This document shows positions 1 to 8,921 of a stretch of DNA of 64,000 nt, one piece after another; position 1 is the stretch's first letter; each line of letters opens with the position of its first letter. The notes below the pieces were generated by a model, which made no database searches, was not told the DNA's origin, and saw only the letters and a list, made by a program, of their open reading frames with translations. Made by a program: the position numbers and the translations under genes. Source of the stretch: CAZDXJ01 sp964509475 (GTDB lineage: Bacteria; Pseudomonadota; Gammaproteobacteria; Methylococcales; Methylomonadaceae); NCBI GenBank assembly GCA_964509475.1, contig CAZDXJ010000002.1, positions 12,944 to 76,943 on the forward strand, given 5' to 3'.

Positions 1-304
1 GTGCCGCATAATACTCAGCCAAATCAACAAAATCTTTTTCAGTCAATGCCAAAACCATAGGTGCCATGGTTGCATCATTCCTGGAACCGTCTTTAAAGGC
101 GATGAGTTGCTTGACCAGATACTTGGGGTGTTGGCCTGCAAGTTTCGGAAACAAAGGCATGACACTGTTTCCGGTTTCACCGTGGCAACCGCTGCACGCG
201 GCCGATTTTTCTTTACCAACCCGAATATTACCTTTAGCATGTAACATACCCGTGCTTATGGAACACAATACAGTGATCGAAAACGCCAGAATTTTTTTGT
301 TCAT
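1..304 (-). CDS. class I cytochrome c, periplasmic (partial)
   Basis: The gene runs off the left edge; 101 codons are visible from the ATG at 304, which has a GAAGGA ribosome site about 8 nt upstream. Residues 5-22 are a hydrophobic signal sequence, probably cut after Ala23. One heme-attachment motif CSGCH lies at residues 37-41, and Met80 and Met83 are possible axial ligands. This is a periplasmic electron carrier of the c4/c5/c553 kind. Whether it has a second heme (c4) or one (c5/c553) cannot be decided because the C-terminus is missing. It is divergent from engB with a 71-bp spacer, as in Pseudomonas, where c4/c5 genes sit beside engB. That supports a c4/c5 assignment by inference. Confidence 0.85.
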   Translation of the reverse strand, partial: MNKKILAFSITVLCSISTGMLHAKGNIRVGKEKSAACSGCHGETGNSVMPLFPKLAGQHPKYLVKQLIAFKDGSRNDATMAPMVLALTEKDFVDLAEYYAA

Positions 305-375
305 CAAATTATCCTTCGAAAATGATACAGTATGGTCGGATTTTACTCTAAATACTTGCGCTAGGCGAGACAACG

Positions 376-1029
376 ATGCATCGAATTTACCACCAGACCC
401 AATTTATTAAAAGTGTGCCCGATATCCGTCTGGCGCCTGCCGACCAAGGCATTGAAGTCGCTTTTGCCGGTCGCTCCAACGCCGGCAAATCCAGTGCGAT
501 AAACACACTGACCGGACAAAAAAATCTGGCCCGAACCAGTAAAACACCGGGGCGCACCCAGTTATTGAATTTTTTTTCCGTTATCGATGATAAACGCTTT
601 GTCGATTTGCCCGGTTACGGCTATGCCAAGGTGCCACCCGCGATAAAAAAACAATGGCGTGACATGCTGGAAACCTATTTACAAAATCGCCAGTCATTAT
701 GCGGCATCGTATTGGTTATGGATATTCGCCACCCGCTCACAGAATTTGATTGGCAGATGATTGATTGGAGTGATTACAGCGGTAAACCGCTGCATATTCT
801 GTTGACCAAAGCGGATAAATTAAAATATGGCGCTGCCAAAAATACTTTGTTGAAAGTAGAAAGACAACTACGCGAATTGACAAGGCCCATCAGCCTGCAA
901 CTGTTTTCGGCATTGCATAAAACCGGCATCGATGAAATTCATCAGCGCCTGGATGACTGGCTTCAACTGACTGAACAAGAAAAAACCCCCAAGGCAAAGG
1001 AGTGGTACCCTGGGGGCAATAACCCGTGA
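376..1029 (+). CDS. engB: ribosome biogenesis GTP-binding protein EngB (YihA/YsxC)
   Basis: A 217-residue TrmE-Era-EngA-EngB-Septin-like GTPase needed for assembly of the large ribosomal subunit. The G1 P-loop GRSNAGKS is at residues 32-39, the switch segment TPGRTQ at 57-62, G3 DLPG at 77-80 followed by YGYAKV, and G4 TKAD at 144-147. The length is close to that of E. coli YihA, and the start gives the usual short N-terminus before the PDIR segment. It is monocistronic and divergent from a cytochrome c gene. Its last 15 codons overlap, in antisense, the terminator hairpin of a possible small RNA on the opposite strand. Confidence 0.96.
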   Translation: MHRIYHQTQFIKSVPDIRLAPADQGIEVAFAGRSNAGKSSAINTLTGQKNLARTSKTPGRTQLLNFFSVIDDKRFVDLPGYGYAKVPPAIKKQWRDMLETYLQNRQSLCGIVLVMDIRHPLTEFDWQMIDWSDYSGKPLHILLTKADKLKYGAAKNTLLKVERQLRELTRPISLQLFSALHKTGIDEIHQRLDDWLQLTEQEKTPKAKEWYPGGNNP

Positions 1030-1110
1030 CACGGGTCTAGGATAGAACCTCTTCGTTAAGGGGGAAATGATGAGGTTCAGCGTCGTTCCTGACGCGTACC
1101 CATACGACAA
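980..1110 (-). ncRNA. possible small RNA with Rho-independent terminator (left flank of polysaccharide operon)
   Basis: Read on the minus strand this is a chain of hairpins. One has stem GCGTC/GACGC (about 1080-1095). A second has stem GAACCTC/GAGGTTC (1046-1078) with a pyrimidine-rich loop containing TCCCCC. A short TATCCTAG linker follows, then the palindrome ACCCGTGACACGGGT (1022-1036). A GC-rich hairpin (986-1016, CCCCC/GGGGG) then runs into a T-tract (980-985), a typical intrinsic terminator for leftward transcription. No leftward protein-coding gene feeds it. A weak promoter-like pair (TTCAAC, 16 nt, GATATT) lies near 1120-1147. A similarly organised unit lies at 10754-10850. The RNA call is inference; no covariation test could be run. 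Confidence 0.35.
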
Positions 1111-1220
1111 ACACGAATATCTAAAAGTTCAATGCTTGTTGAAAGAATTGCTCTGATAAAACCATACTCATAAATAACCCTGGAAGTTGTTTAAAACAAA
1201 TGATACCGCTTCAATAACAC

Positions 1221-2639
1221 ATGCTGATTCGACAAGGTATTCTTTATTTTTTTGCCCGGGGTTTGCCAGGACTTGTCAACCTGGCAACATTGATGATTTT
1301 TACCCGCTTGTTGCCCGCGCAGGCTTACGGGCAATATGCCTTGATTATGGCCGCTGTTATCCTGGGACATTCGGTATTGTATCAATGGTTGCAACAGGGG
1401 TTGTTGCGCTTTTATATTGCCCACCCAAAACAGCAGCATCAATTTCTAGGCACGGTTTTTTACATCTATCTGGCCATTTCCATCCTCATCGCCGGCACGG
1501 CGACGGCTTGTTCAGCCTTTCTGCAAACCCCAACGGCAGAACATCTATTGGCTATTGCTGTCATCGTGTTGTGCCTGCACGCCTTTCATGAACTGAATCT
1601 GCAATTATCGGTTGTCAAAGGTCAACCCAAATATTTCGCCTTTTACGGGTTTTTAAAATCCGCTTTAGGACTGGCATGCGGCGTATTGTTCATCTACCAG
1701 GGCTTATCGGTTGCCGGCGCCTTGCTCGGTATTCTGGCCGGGCTGACAAGCACCTGTGTTCTGGGTTTGTATAGGGACTGGCCCTTTCCGGCCAGAAAAC
1801 ATTTCCGCAGGCAAATTTTACGCGAGCTGCTGCATTATGGTTTACCCTTGATCGCAAGCTCTGCACTCGCCTATCTCATCAGCAATTCAGACCGTTTTAT
1901 GCTGGCTTATTTGATCAACGTTGAAGCCGCTGGCAAATATGCAGCCGGTTATGATCTGGCCAGCTATACGCTGATCGTGCTCATGGTCATCATCAATACC
2001 GCCGCCTATCCACTGGCAGTCAAGGCTCTGGAAGAAAAAGGCGCGGAACCGGCCCGGAAACAACTAGCCGCCAATTTTACCTTGCTCTGGGCCATCGCCC
2101 TGCCCAGTAGTGTAGGTCTTGCCCTGCTGGCTTCGCCCATTGCCCAACTATTGCTTGGCGAAGAATTCCGTATTGCCGCCAGCGCATTAATCCCCTGGAT
2201 TGCAATGGCCGTCCTGCTCAATGGCTTGAAGGCTTTTTATTTTGACATCAGTTTTCAATTCGGCAAAAAAACCGGCCTCCAGTTCTGGAGTGTTTTGCTG
2301 GCAGTATTATTGAACCTCGTATTGAATTATTTGTGGATTCCCAAATACGGTATGCAGGGTGCGGCTTTTGCCAGTATCGCTGCGTTTACAAGCGCAATCC
2401 TTGTCAGTTACGCCCTGGGCCGGAAAATTTTTCCCCTTCCCATCCCCTGGGCCGATACCTTCAAAATCATACTGGCGACACTGTTTATGGCAGCCGCTCT
2501 GATCAGCCTGCCCGTCACCCCAAATCTTGCCGGACTGGTTTTGTCAATAGCGGCCGGATCCTTGGTATACACCAGCCTTATTCTGCTACTCGACGTCGCC
2601 CATTGTCAGCACTATATTAAATCTCTGTTACGCCGTTAA
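1221..2639 (+). CDS. polysaccharide flippase-like membrane protein (Wzx/MVF superfamily)
   Basis: A 472-residue protein that is hydrophobic almost throughout, with about 12-14 predicted membrane segments. It resembles Wzx/RfbX polysaccharide-biosynthesis exporters: a positively charged N-terminus followed by FARGLPGLVNLATL, and a family-like SNSDRFMLAYL segment near residue 220. Such proteins flip undecaprenyl-linked repeat units to the periplasmic face of the inner membrane. It is the first gene of a same-strand block that continues with glycosyltransferases, and its stop codon directly abuts the ATG of the next gene. The ATG at 1221 has no convincing Shine-Dalgarno sequence, so the exact start is less certain. 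No Wzy polymerase was seen in this block. The substrate is unknown. Confidence 0.85.
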   Translation: MLIRQGILYFFARGLPGLVNLATLMIFTRLLPAQAYGQYALIMAAVILGHSVLYQWLQQGLLRFYIAHPKQQHQFLGTVFYIYLAISILIAGTATACSAFLQTPTAEHLLAIAVIVLCLHAFHELNLQLSVVKGQPKYFAFYGFLKSALGLACGVLFIYQGLSVAGALLGILAGLTSTCVLGLYRDWPFPARKHFRRQILRELLHYGLPLIASSALAYLISNSDRFMLAYLINVEAAGKYAAGYDLASYTLIVLMVIINTAAYPLAVKALEEKGAEPARKQLAANFTLLWAIALPSSVGLALLASPIAQLLLGEEFRIAASALIPWIAMAVLLNGLKAFYFDISFQFGKKTGLQFWSVLLAVLLNLVLNYLWIPKYGMQGAAFASIAAFTSAILVSYALGRKIFPLPIPWADTFKIILATLFMAAALISLPVTPNLAGLVLSIAAGSLVYTSLILLLDVAHCQHYIKSLLRR

Positions 2640-3797
2640 ATGAAAAACACAGCACAAAAAACACCGGCCTTACGCATCGTGCATATCATCACCGGCCTGT
2701 CCACCGGCGGCGCCGAAGTCATGTTGCATAAGCTGATCAGCACCCTGCCGCCTGAACAATTTGATAACCGGGTTATTTCCCTGACCGATGCCGGCCCATT
2801 AGCCGCTCCCATCCGCGCTTGTGGTATTCCAGTGATGGCATTGGGTATGCGGCGGGGCCTGCCCGATCCGATACGTTTGCTAAAACTGGCCTGGGTACTT
2901 AAAAAAATGCGCCCCGATATTGTCCAGACCTGGATGTATCATGCCGATCTTATCGGCGGCCTGGCGGCAAAACTTGCCGGTGTACCGGTGATTGTCTGGA
3001 ATATCCGGCACAGCAATCTGGACAAGAATCTGAACAAACTGGGCACAAGGCTGGTGGCAAAAGCCTGCGCCCGCTTATCACGCTCTATTCCTCAAACCAT
3101 TATTTGCAATTCACAGCGGGCCATGAAAGTGCATCAGCAAACCGGTTATGACAGCTCACGCTTTCAATATATTGGCAACGGTTTCGATGTCAACCAATTT
3201 CAGCCGGATGGCGGTGCAAAAGCGCGTTTTTGCAAACAACTGGGTTTGAAGCCTGAATATTCCCTGGTCGGATTGATTGCGCGTTATGATCCGTTAAAGG
3301 ATCATCAAACCTTTATCCGGGCGGCAAGACGGATGTTGCAAAACCAGCCGGATATCCGATTTATTCTTGCCGGAACGAATATTGACACAAACAACCTCGA
3401 ATTACGGAACAAGATTGCCCAAACCGGCCACCCCGAACATTTTTGTTTGCTGGGTGAGCGCAAGGATACGCCTTTTATATTGGCGGCTTTGGATATACTG
3501 TGTCTGTCGTCTGCCGGTGAAAGTTTTCCCAATGTTATCGGTGAAGCCATGGCTTGCGGGGTGCCCTGCGTGGCAACCGATGTGGGCGACTCGGCCTTGA
3601 TTGTCGGCAACACCGGTAAAATTGTGCCTCCGGCCAACCCGTTTGCATTATCGGCAGTGGCTCTGGAGTTGTTGGCCTTGTCGCCGGATGCCAGAAAGCA
3701 ACGGGGTCTCCAGGCACGGCAAAGAATCATCGAACATTTTTCCCTGCCCGTCATTGCCGGGCAATATCAATCCCTGTACCAACGACTGAAAAACTGA
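2640..3797 (+). CDS. GT4-family glycosyltransferase
   Basis: A 385-residue GT-B-fold, retaining glycosyltransferase. The N-terminal acceptor domain begins with VHIITGLSTGGAE (residues about 14-26), the usual glycine-rich GT4 loop. The C-terminal donor domain carries the EX7E-type motif ESFPNVIGEA near residue 293, followed by GVPCVATDVGD. It should act at the cytoplasmic face of the inner membrane, adding a sugar to a lipid-linked repeat unit. It starts on the base after the flippase stop, and the next gene begins 1 nt after its own stop, so the genes are very likely co-transcribed and coupled. Donor and acceptor sugars cannot be read from the sequence. Confidence 0.9.
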   Translation: MKNTAQKTPALRIVHIITGLSTGGAEVMLHKLISTLPPEQFDNRVISLTDAGPLAAPIRACGIPVMALGMRRGLPDPIRLLKLAWVLKKMRPDIVQTWMYHADLIGGLAAKLAGVPVIVWNIRHSNLDKNLNKLGTRLVAKACARLSRSIPQTIICNSQRAMKVHQQTGYDSSRFQYIGNGFDVNQFQPDGGAKARFCKQLGLKPEYSLVGLIARYDPLKDHQTFIRAARRMLQNQPDIRFILAGTNIDTNNLELRNKIAQTGHPEHFCLLGERKDTPFILAALDILCLSSAGESFPNVIGEAMACGVPCVATDVGDSALIVGNTGKIVPPANPFALSAVALELLALSPDARKQRGLQARQRIIEHFSLPVIAGQYQSLYQRLKN

Positions 3798-3798
3798 T

Positions 3799-5730
3799 AT
3801 GTGTGGATTTACCGGCTTTATCGATCCAAACGGCCACTACGGTGGACAGGCCGAAGCCATACTGGTCAACATGCGTGATCAATTAAGCCACCGGGGACCG
3901 GATGACTGTGGCATCTGGCAGGATGCAAAAACCGGTGTTTTTCTCAGCCATCGCCGCCTGGCCATTCAGGATTTGTCCCCACACGGACATCAACCGATGT
4001 TATCGCCTGGCAAGCGTTATGTCATAAGCTTTAATGGCGAAATTTACAATTTTCCGGCGTTACGCAAGCAACTACAGCGTGGCAATGACAGCATCCGTTG
4101 GCAAGGTCATTCCGATACCGAAGTCTTGCTTGTCGCTATCGAGTCCTGGGGACTGGACAAAACCCTGCAAGCCTGTGTCGGTATGTTTGCGTTCGCTTTA
4201 TGGGATCGGCAGGAACGGATGCTTTATTTGGTCCGTGATCGGCTGGGTGAAAAGCCCTTATATTACGGTTATCAACAAGGTGTTTTTTTGTTTGCATCGG
4301 AACTTAAAGCGCTAAAACCCCATCCGGCCATGGCATCGCTTATCAACCGGGACGCCATTGCCTTGTTGTTTCGTCACAGCTACATTCCGGCGCCCTACAG
4401 CATCTACCAGGGTATCGAAAAGCTGCTGCCAGGCCATTATTTGCGCCTGGACCTGAACCTGCAAAAAAAAGACTTGTTTTGTTATTGGTCATTGGCTGAT
4501 GTCGTTAACCGGGGACAACAGCAAGTTTTTTCAGGCAACAGCCAGGAAGCCCTGGATCATCTGGAGTTTTTGCTGCAACAGGCGATCACCGGCCAAAGCC
4601 GGGCCGATGTAGCGCTGGGCGCCTTCCTTTCCGGTGGCATCGACTCTTCACTGGTGGTTGCATTGATGCAAAAAAATATCCGTCAGCCGGTTAAAACCTT
4701 TTCCATTGGTTTTTCGGAAAAAGACTACAACGAAGCGGAATACGCCAAAACCATTGCCAATCACCTGGGCACGCAACACACCGAGCTTTATGTAACATCC
4801 AGGCAGATCATGGAGGTAATCCCCAAACTTCCGTTTGTTTACGATGAGCCTTTCGCTGATCCTTCCGGCTTGCCCACTTTCCTGCTGGCGGAAATGACCC
4901 GGCAGCAAGTCAGCGTCAGTTTGTCCGGCGATGGCGGTGATGAACTGTTCGGCGGTTATACCCGCTACCGGCAAAGCCAGACCTTGTGGCGCTATCTGAA
5001 ACTTCTGCCGACGCCGCTGCGTATCCAGCTTGGCCGATGTTTGCAACGCATTCCGGCCCGTGCATGGCAACGGATTTTTTCCCCGGTAAGTGCTTTGCAT
5101 CAACCCTTGAACCGAATCGGCGACCGTATCCCCAAACTCGCGGAAATGCTTGCCGTGAATGATCGACAGGCCCTGTATCGAAATATCATGTCCTTTTGGC
5201 AAAATCCGGCTGATGTTGTCGCCGGCGCACACGATGTCCCGACTCAGTTGCAACAAAGCGCTATCGATCTGGATTTTTTTCAACAGATGATGTATCTGGA
5301 TAGCATCAGTTATTTGCCGGACGATATTTTAACCAAGGTCGATCGCGCGGCCATGGCAGTCAGCCTGGAAACACGTATTCCACTATTGGATCATCGCCTG
5401 GTCGAATTTGCCTGGTCCTTGCCGCAAGCGCTGAAAATCCGAAACGATGAGAGCAAAGGGTTGTTACGTCAGATCGCTTACCGCCATATTCCCAGACAAC
5501 TTCTGGAGCGGCCTAAAGCCGGTTTTGCCATACCCCTGGCAAGCTGGTTGCGACAGGATTTGCGCCCTTGGGCGGAGGATTTACTGGACGCAACCCAAAT
5601 GCATCAACAAGGTTTTTTGGATGCGGAAAAGATACAAATAAAGTGGCGGGAACATGTTTCCGGAAGCCGCAACTGGCATTATTACCTATGGAACGTTTTA
5701 ATGTTTCAATTATGGCTGAATGCACGATAA
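3799..5730 (+). CDS. asnB: glutamine-dependent amidotransferase, asparagine synthase B-like
   Basis: A 643-residue protein with the two AsnB domains. An Ntn glutaminase domain starts MCGFTGF, so Cys2 becomes the N-terminal nucleophile. A synthetase domain has the PP-loop SGGIDSS near residue 277 and SGDGGDELFGGY near residue 376. AsnB makes asparagine from aspartate, ATP and glutamine. Homologues inside O-antigen or exopolysaccharide clusters, such as WbpS of Pseudomonas, are thought to amidate uronic-acid sugars instead. Its place between two GT4 genes favours the sugar role, by inference. It starts 1 nt after the preceding stop codon. The length fits the family, and all catalytic motifs appear present. 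Confidence 0.88.
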   Translation: MCGFTGFIDPNGHYGGQAEAILVNMRDQLSHRGPDDCGIWQDAKTGVFLSHRRLAIQDLSPHGHQPMLSPGKRYVISFNGEIYNFPALRKQLQRGNDSIRWQGHSDTEVLLVAIESWGLDKTLQACVGMFAFALWDRQERMLYLVRDRLGEKPLYYGYQQGVFLFASELKALKPHPAMASLINRDAIALLFRHSYIPAPYSIYQGIEKLLPGHYLRLDLNLQKKDLFCYWSLADVVNRGQQQVFSGNSQEALDHLEFLLQQAITGQSRADVALGAFLSGGIDSSLVVALMQKNIRQPVKTFSIGFSEKDYNEAEYAKTIANHLGTQHTELYVTSRQIMEVIPKLPFVYDEPFADPSGLPTFLLAEMTRQQVSVSLSGDGGDELFGGYTRYRQSQTLWRYLKLLPTPLRIQLGRCLQRIPARAWQRIFSPVSALHQPLNRIGDRIPKLAEMLAVNDRQALYRNIMSFWQNPADVVAGAHDVPTQLQQSAIDLDFFQQMMYLDSISYLPDDILTKVDRAAMAVSLETRIPLLDHRLVEFAWSLPQALKIRNDESKGLLRQIAYRHIPRQLLERPKAGFAIPLASWLRQDLRPWAEDLLDATQMHQQGFLDAEKIQIKWREHVSGSRNWHYYLWNVLMFQLWLNAR

Positions 5731-5731
5731 C

Positions 5732-5740
5732 TGTTATAAT
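5732..5740 (+). promoter_or_regulatory. extended -10 promoter candidate inside the polysaccharide operon
   Basis: The 43-bp gap between the amidotransferase and the next glycosyltransferase contains TGTTATAAT, an exact extended -10 element (TGnTATAAT), 34 nt before the ATG at 5774. No good -35 hexamer is visible, which extended -10 promoters do not require. It may give extra transcription of the distal five genes. Confidence 0.4.
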
Positions 5741-5773
5741 TTCTGAATTTAGTTTTAAAGAAGCGACGCATCT

Positions 5774-6907
5774 ATGCCCCCCATTGTTTACGTAATCAAT
5801 GTCGATTGGTATTTTGACCTGCATTGGTTACAACGGGCGAGGGCGCTAAAAAACAGCGGCGCCAGGGTTCATTTGATCATGGGCATGACAGACCCCGGTA
5901 TTTTTGCCAAACTCCATGCCGAAGGTTTTGTCTGTCACCCCTGGAATATTGACCGGAAATCAATGAACCCATGGGTAAATTTTATACGGCTTATGGCGTT
6001 GTACCGGTTGCTGACGCAGATATCACCCACTCTGATTCATGCGATTACGATAAAACCCAATTTGTTTGTCGGCTTGTTGTCCTATGGTCTGAAAACGCCT
6101 TATATACTGAGCGTGACCGGAACCGGAATCATTTTTTCCGGAAAAACCCGGGCCATGAAAATGGCCAGACCCTGCATCCGCTTGCTTTATAAATTACCCC
6201 GGTATAATAAAACAAAACGTAAAATTATTTTTGAAAATGCAGAAGATCGCGATTATTTTATAAACCAAAAACTGTGCTCGGCGGATGAAGCGGTGACCAT
6301 TCTCGGTGCCGGTGTGGATATCGACCTGTACCAGGCAACCGAACCAAATCCTGCCGGCCCGGTAACAATGCTTTTTGCCGCGCGTTTACTTTGGGACAAA
6401 GGCCTGGGCGATCTGATCGAAGCCTGCAGGTTACTGCGCCAGCGCGGCCTGGACTTCATATTACAGGTTGCAGGGATTATTGATAACGATGTACGTGATG
6501 CCATTGATATCCGTATATTGGAAGGCTGGCAACAGGAAGGGATCATTACTTGGCTGGGAACGGAAACCAATATGCCCAAGCGGCTTGCCAATACCGATAT
6601 TGTGGTTTTGCCCACTTTTTACGGCGAAGGCATTCCCCGCATTTTAATCGAAGCGGCCGCCTGTGCCCGTCCCATTGTCACCACCGATACCGCCGGATGC
6701 CGGGAAATCGTAAAAAATGGCGACAATGGATTTCTGGTTCCACCCCGGAATATTGACAGCTTGGCGACGGCCCTGGAACGTTTGCTGCAAGCACCTGAAT
6801 TAAGAAAACAAATGGGCTTGAATGGCCGAAAAAAAGTAGAACGGTATTTTTGTGAAAAAAAAGTGATTGATGAAACGATGTCACTTTACAATGAACTATT
6901 GCAATGA
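5774..6907 (+). CDS. GT4-family glycosyltransferase
   Basis: A 377-residue GT-B retaining glycosyltransferase. The N-terminal half has the VTGTGIIFSGK segment (about residues 115-125). The donor domain begins near LFAARLLWDKG (about 201) and has the EX7E element EGIPRILIEAAA near residue 283, followed by ARPIVTTDTAGCREIV. These features place it with transferases that add N-acetylated hexosamines or fucosamines in O-antigen and N-glycan pathways, such as the PglA and WbpJ types; the specific sugar is inference. It ends with a 4-nt ATGA overlap with the epimerase gene. A possible internal promoter lies just upstream. Confidence 0.88.
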   Translation: MPPIVYVINVDWYFDLHWLQRARALKNSGARVHLIMGMTDPGIFAKLHAEGFVCHPWNIDRKSMNPWVNFIRLMALYRLLTQISPTLIHAITIKPNLFVGLLSYGLKTPYILSVTGTGIIFSGKTRAMKMARPCIRLLYKLPRYNKTKRKIIFENAEDRDYFINQKLCSADEAVTILGAGVDIDLYQATEPNPAGPVTMLFAARLLWDKGLGDLIEACRLLRQRGLDFILQVAGIIDNDVRDAIDIRILEGWQQEGIITWLGTETNMPKRLANTDIVVLPTFYGEGIPRILIEAAACARPIVTTDTAGCREIVKNGDNGFLVPPRNIDSLATALERLLQAPELRKQMGLNGRKKVERYFCEKKVIDETMSLYNELLQ

Positions 6908-7854
6908 AAACGGTTTTGGTAACAGGCGCTAACGGCTTTATCGGTTCAATTTTATGCAAAAACTTGCTGGCAGCCTCCGCATTCGAGGTCAAGGCCGCCG
7001 TACGCCATCAGCCCGACCCGGCTAATCCGGCCACAGAAGTTCAGATAAACAATATCAACAGCCAAACCCCCTGGCATGATGCTTTGCAAAACGTCGATGT
7101 CATTGTTCATCTGGCCGCGCGTGTGCATATTATGGAAGAGACGGTAAACAACCCGAATAACTTGTTTTTTGATGTCAATTTGCATGGCACAAAAAACCTG
7201 GCCCGACAAGCGGCTGACGCCGGCGTGAAACGATTTATCTACATCAGCACAATCAAAGTCAATGGCGAAGGCAGCGGCAAGGTTTTATGCGCCGAAGCAA
7301 AAGCGACGCCGGCTGATGCCTATGCCGAGTCAAAATGGGCAGCCGAACAAGCCTTGGCTCAAATCGCCGAAGATACCGGTCTGGAAGTTATCATCATCAG
7401 ACCCCCCCTGGTTTATGGGCCGGGCGTAAAGGGTAATTTTTTACGCCTGTTAAAACTGGTGGCGAGGGGTTTGCCTATTCCTTTAGGCGCTGTCAGCAAT
7501 AAACGCAGCATGGTTTATGTTGACAACTTGTGCGATTTAATCAAAACCTGCATTACCCATCCCAAGGCGCCAGGCCAGGTTTTTTTGGTTTCCGACAACG
7601 AGGATTTGTCCACGCCGGAATTGATCGCCTTACTGGCTGTATCACTGAAACATTCCGAGAAACTGATTGCCATACCCGTTGCCTGGCTATCCCGGCTGGG
7701 CAAGCTGTTCGGCAAGGAAGCGGAAATACACAGGCTTTGCAGTTCCTTGCGTGTCGATATCAGCAAAACCACCGAATTATTGGATTGGCAACCCCCCTAT
7801 AGTGTTCAGCAAGGCGTACAAGAAACGGTAAACTGGTTCCTGGCAAACAAATAA
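6904..7854 (+). CDS. NAD-dependent sugar-nucleotide epimerase/dehydratase (extended SDR, WbpV/GalE-like)
   Basis: A 316-residue extended short-chain dehydrogenase. The Rossmann motif TGANGFIGS is at residues 6-14, VDVIVHLAARVH follows around 60-70, the catalytic serine lies in YISTIKVNG (about 115), and the YxxxK pair is in YAESK (about 140-144). Such enzymes change a UDP-sugar by 4-epimerisation or by 4-keto reduction. Its position directly before a WbpL-like transferase and a WbpM-like dehydratase matches wbpV-wbpL-wbpM of Pseudomonas O-antigen clusters. A role in making UDP-QuiNAc or a FucNAc-type sugar is therefore plausible but inferred. It overlaps the upstream gene by 4 nt and abuts the next gene. 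Confidence 0.87.
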   Translation: MKTVLVTGANGFIGSILCKNLLAASAFEVKAAVRHQPDPANPATEVQINNINSQTPWHDALQNVDVIVHLAARVHIMEETVNNPNNLFFDVNLHGTKNLARQAADAGVKRFIYISTIKVNGEGSGKVLCAEAKATPADAYAESKWAAEQALAQIAEDTGLEVIIIRPPLVYGPGVKGNFLRLLKLVARGLPIPLGAVSNKRSMVYVDNLCDLIKTCITHPKAPGQVFLVSDNEDLSTPELIALLAVSLKHSEKLIAIPVAWLSRLGKLFGKEAEIHRLCSSLRVDISKTTELLDWQPPYSVQQGVQETVNWFLANK

Positions 7855-8886
7855 ATGATTTTTGGCAGCCTGTTATTATTCACTACGTTGCTGAGTTTTT
7901 TCCTGACCCGGCAGGTCTACCGATATGCCTGCACCCATTTACTGGATATTCCCAATCAACGCAGTTCACATCAGGTTCCAACACCACGCGGTGGTGGACT
8001 GGCTATTGTGATCAGTTATTTCTCGTTCCTCGGCGGCATTTTTTTTCTGCTCAAACCACAACCCCAAATCTTGCCGGTTTTGGCAACCGGACTGCTTATC
8101 GCAACACTGGGTTTTTGGGATGATCATCGAGCGATTGCCGCCCGCTGGCGCTTTATCATTCATATTCTGACCGCCTGGTTGGCCTTGTACCTGATACAAG
8201 GTTTTCCAGCCTTACAATTGGGCACGTTATCACTCAATTTTGGCCTTACGGGTTACTTGATCGGCATTGTGTTTTTGGTTTGGCTGTTGAATTTATTCAA
8301 TTTTATGGATGGCATCGATGCCATTGCCGCTTCCGAAACCATTTTTGTCAGTATGGCGCTGGCGATTTTCATGTATTTCAACAACCCCTGGCTGGCTTTG
8401 TCAGCGGCCGGCTTAGGTGCCAGTTGCCTGGGGTTCCTGGTCTACAACTGGCCACCCGCGAAAATTTTTATGGGTGATGTTGGCAGTGCTTTTCTGGGAT
8501 TCCTGCTGGCTCTGCTAATACTCGTTTTTGTCCGGGAACAAGCCCGCTTCATGGCTATAGGATTGATTCTGCCCGCTGTTTTTATAACGGACGCCAGTTA
8601 TACACTGATCTACCGTTTTATCGATGGTCAGCGATGGTATGCGGCTCATTGCAGCCATGCCTATCAACAATTGGCCAAACACAAAGGCCACCGCTATGTG
8701 GTCATTGCCGTCTGCCTCATCAACCTGTTCTGGCTGCTGCCTCTGGCCACCGTCATCTATTATAAACCTGAATGGTTCTGGCCCGGTCTGGCACTGGCCT
8801 ATGGCCCTTTGTTGTTCATCGCTTACCGGCTTGGAGCGGGTCGTGCCGTACAGACACCGCATAAAGCCGCCTGTTTACCGAAATGA
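7855..8886 (+). CDS. undecaprenyl-phosphate sugar-1-phosphate transferase (WecA/WbpL-like)
   Basis: A 343-residue polytopic membrane protein of the MraY/WecA polyprenyl-phosphate transferase family, with about 10-11 hydrophobic segments. Family motifs are RGGGLAI near residue 45, DDH near 86, NFMDGIDAIAASE near 149 and FMGDVGSAFLG near 205. It would transfer a HexNAc-1-phosphate (FucNAc or QuiNAc in WbpL) from its UDP form to undecaprenyl phosphate, priming the repeat unit that the GT4 enzymes extend. The ATG follows the epimerase stop directly. The C-terminal part contains a histidine-rich cytoplasmic segment as in WecA. Confidence 0.9.
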   Translation: MIFGSLLLFTTLLSFFLTRQVYRYACTHLLDIPNQRSSHQVPTPRGGGLAIVISYFSFLGGIFFLLKPQPQILPVLATGLLIATLGFWDDHRAIAARWRFIIHILTAWLALYLIQGFPALQLGTLSLNFGLTGYLIGIVFLVWLLNLFNFMDGIDAIAASETIFVSMALAIFMYFNNPWLALSAAGLGASCLGFLVYNWPPAKIFMGDVGSAFLGFLLALLILVFVREQARFMAIGLILPAVFITDASYTLIYRFIDGQRWYAAHCSHAYQQLAKHKGHRYVVIAVCLINLFWLLPLATVIYYKPEWFWPGLALAYGPLLFIAYRLGAGRAVQTPHKAACLPK

Positions 8887-8921
8887 GGTCACCGCTTTCC
8901 CATGATGGATGATAGCGCTGT

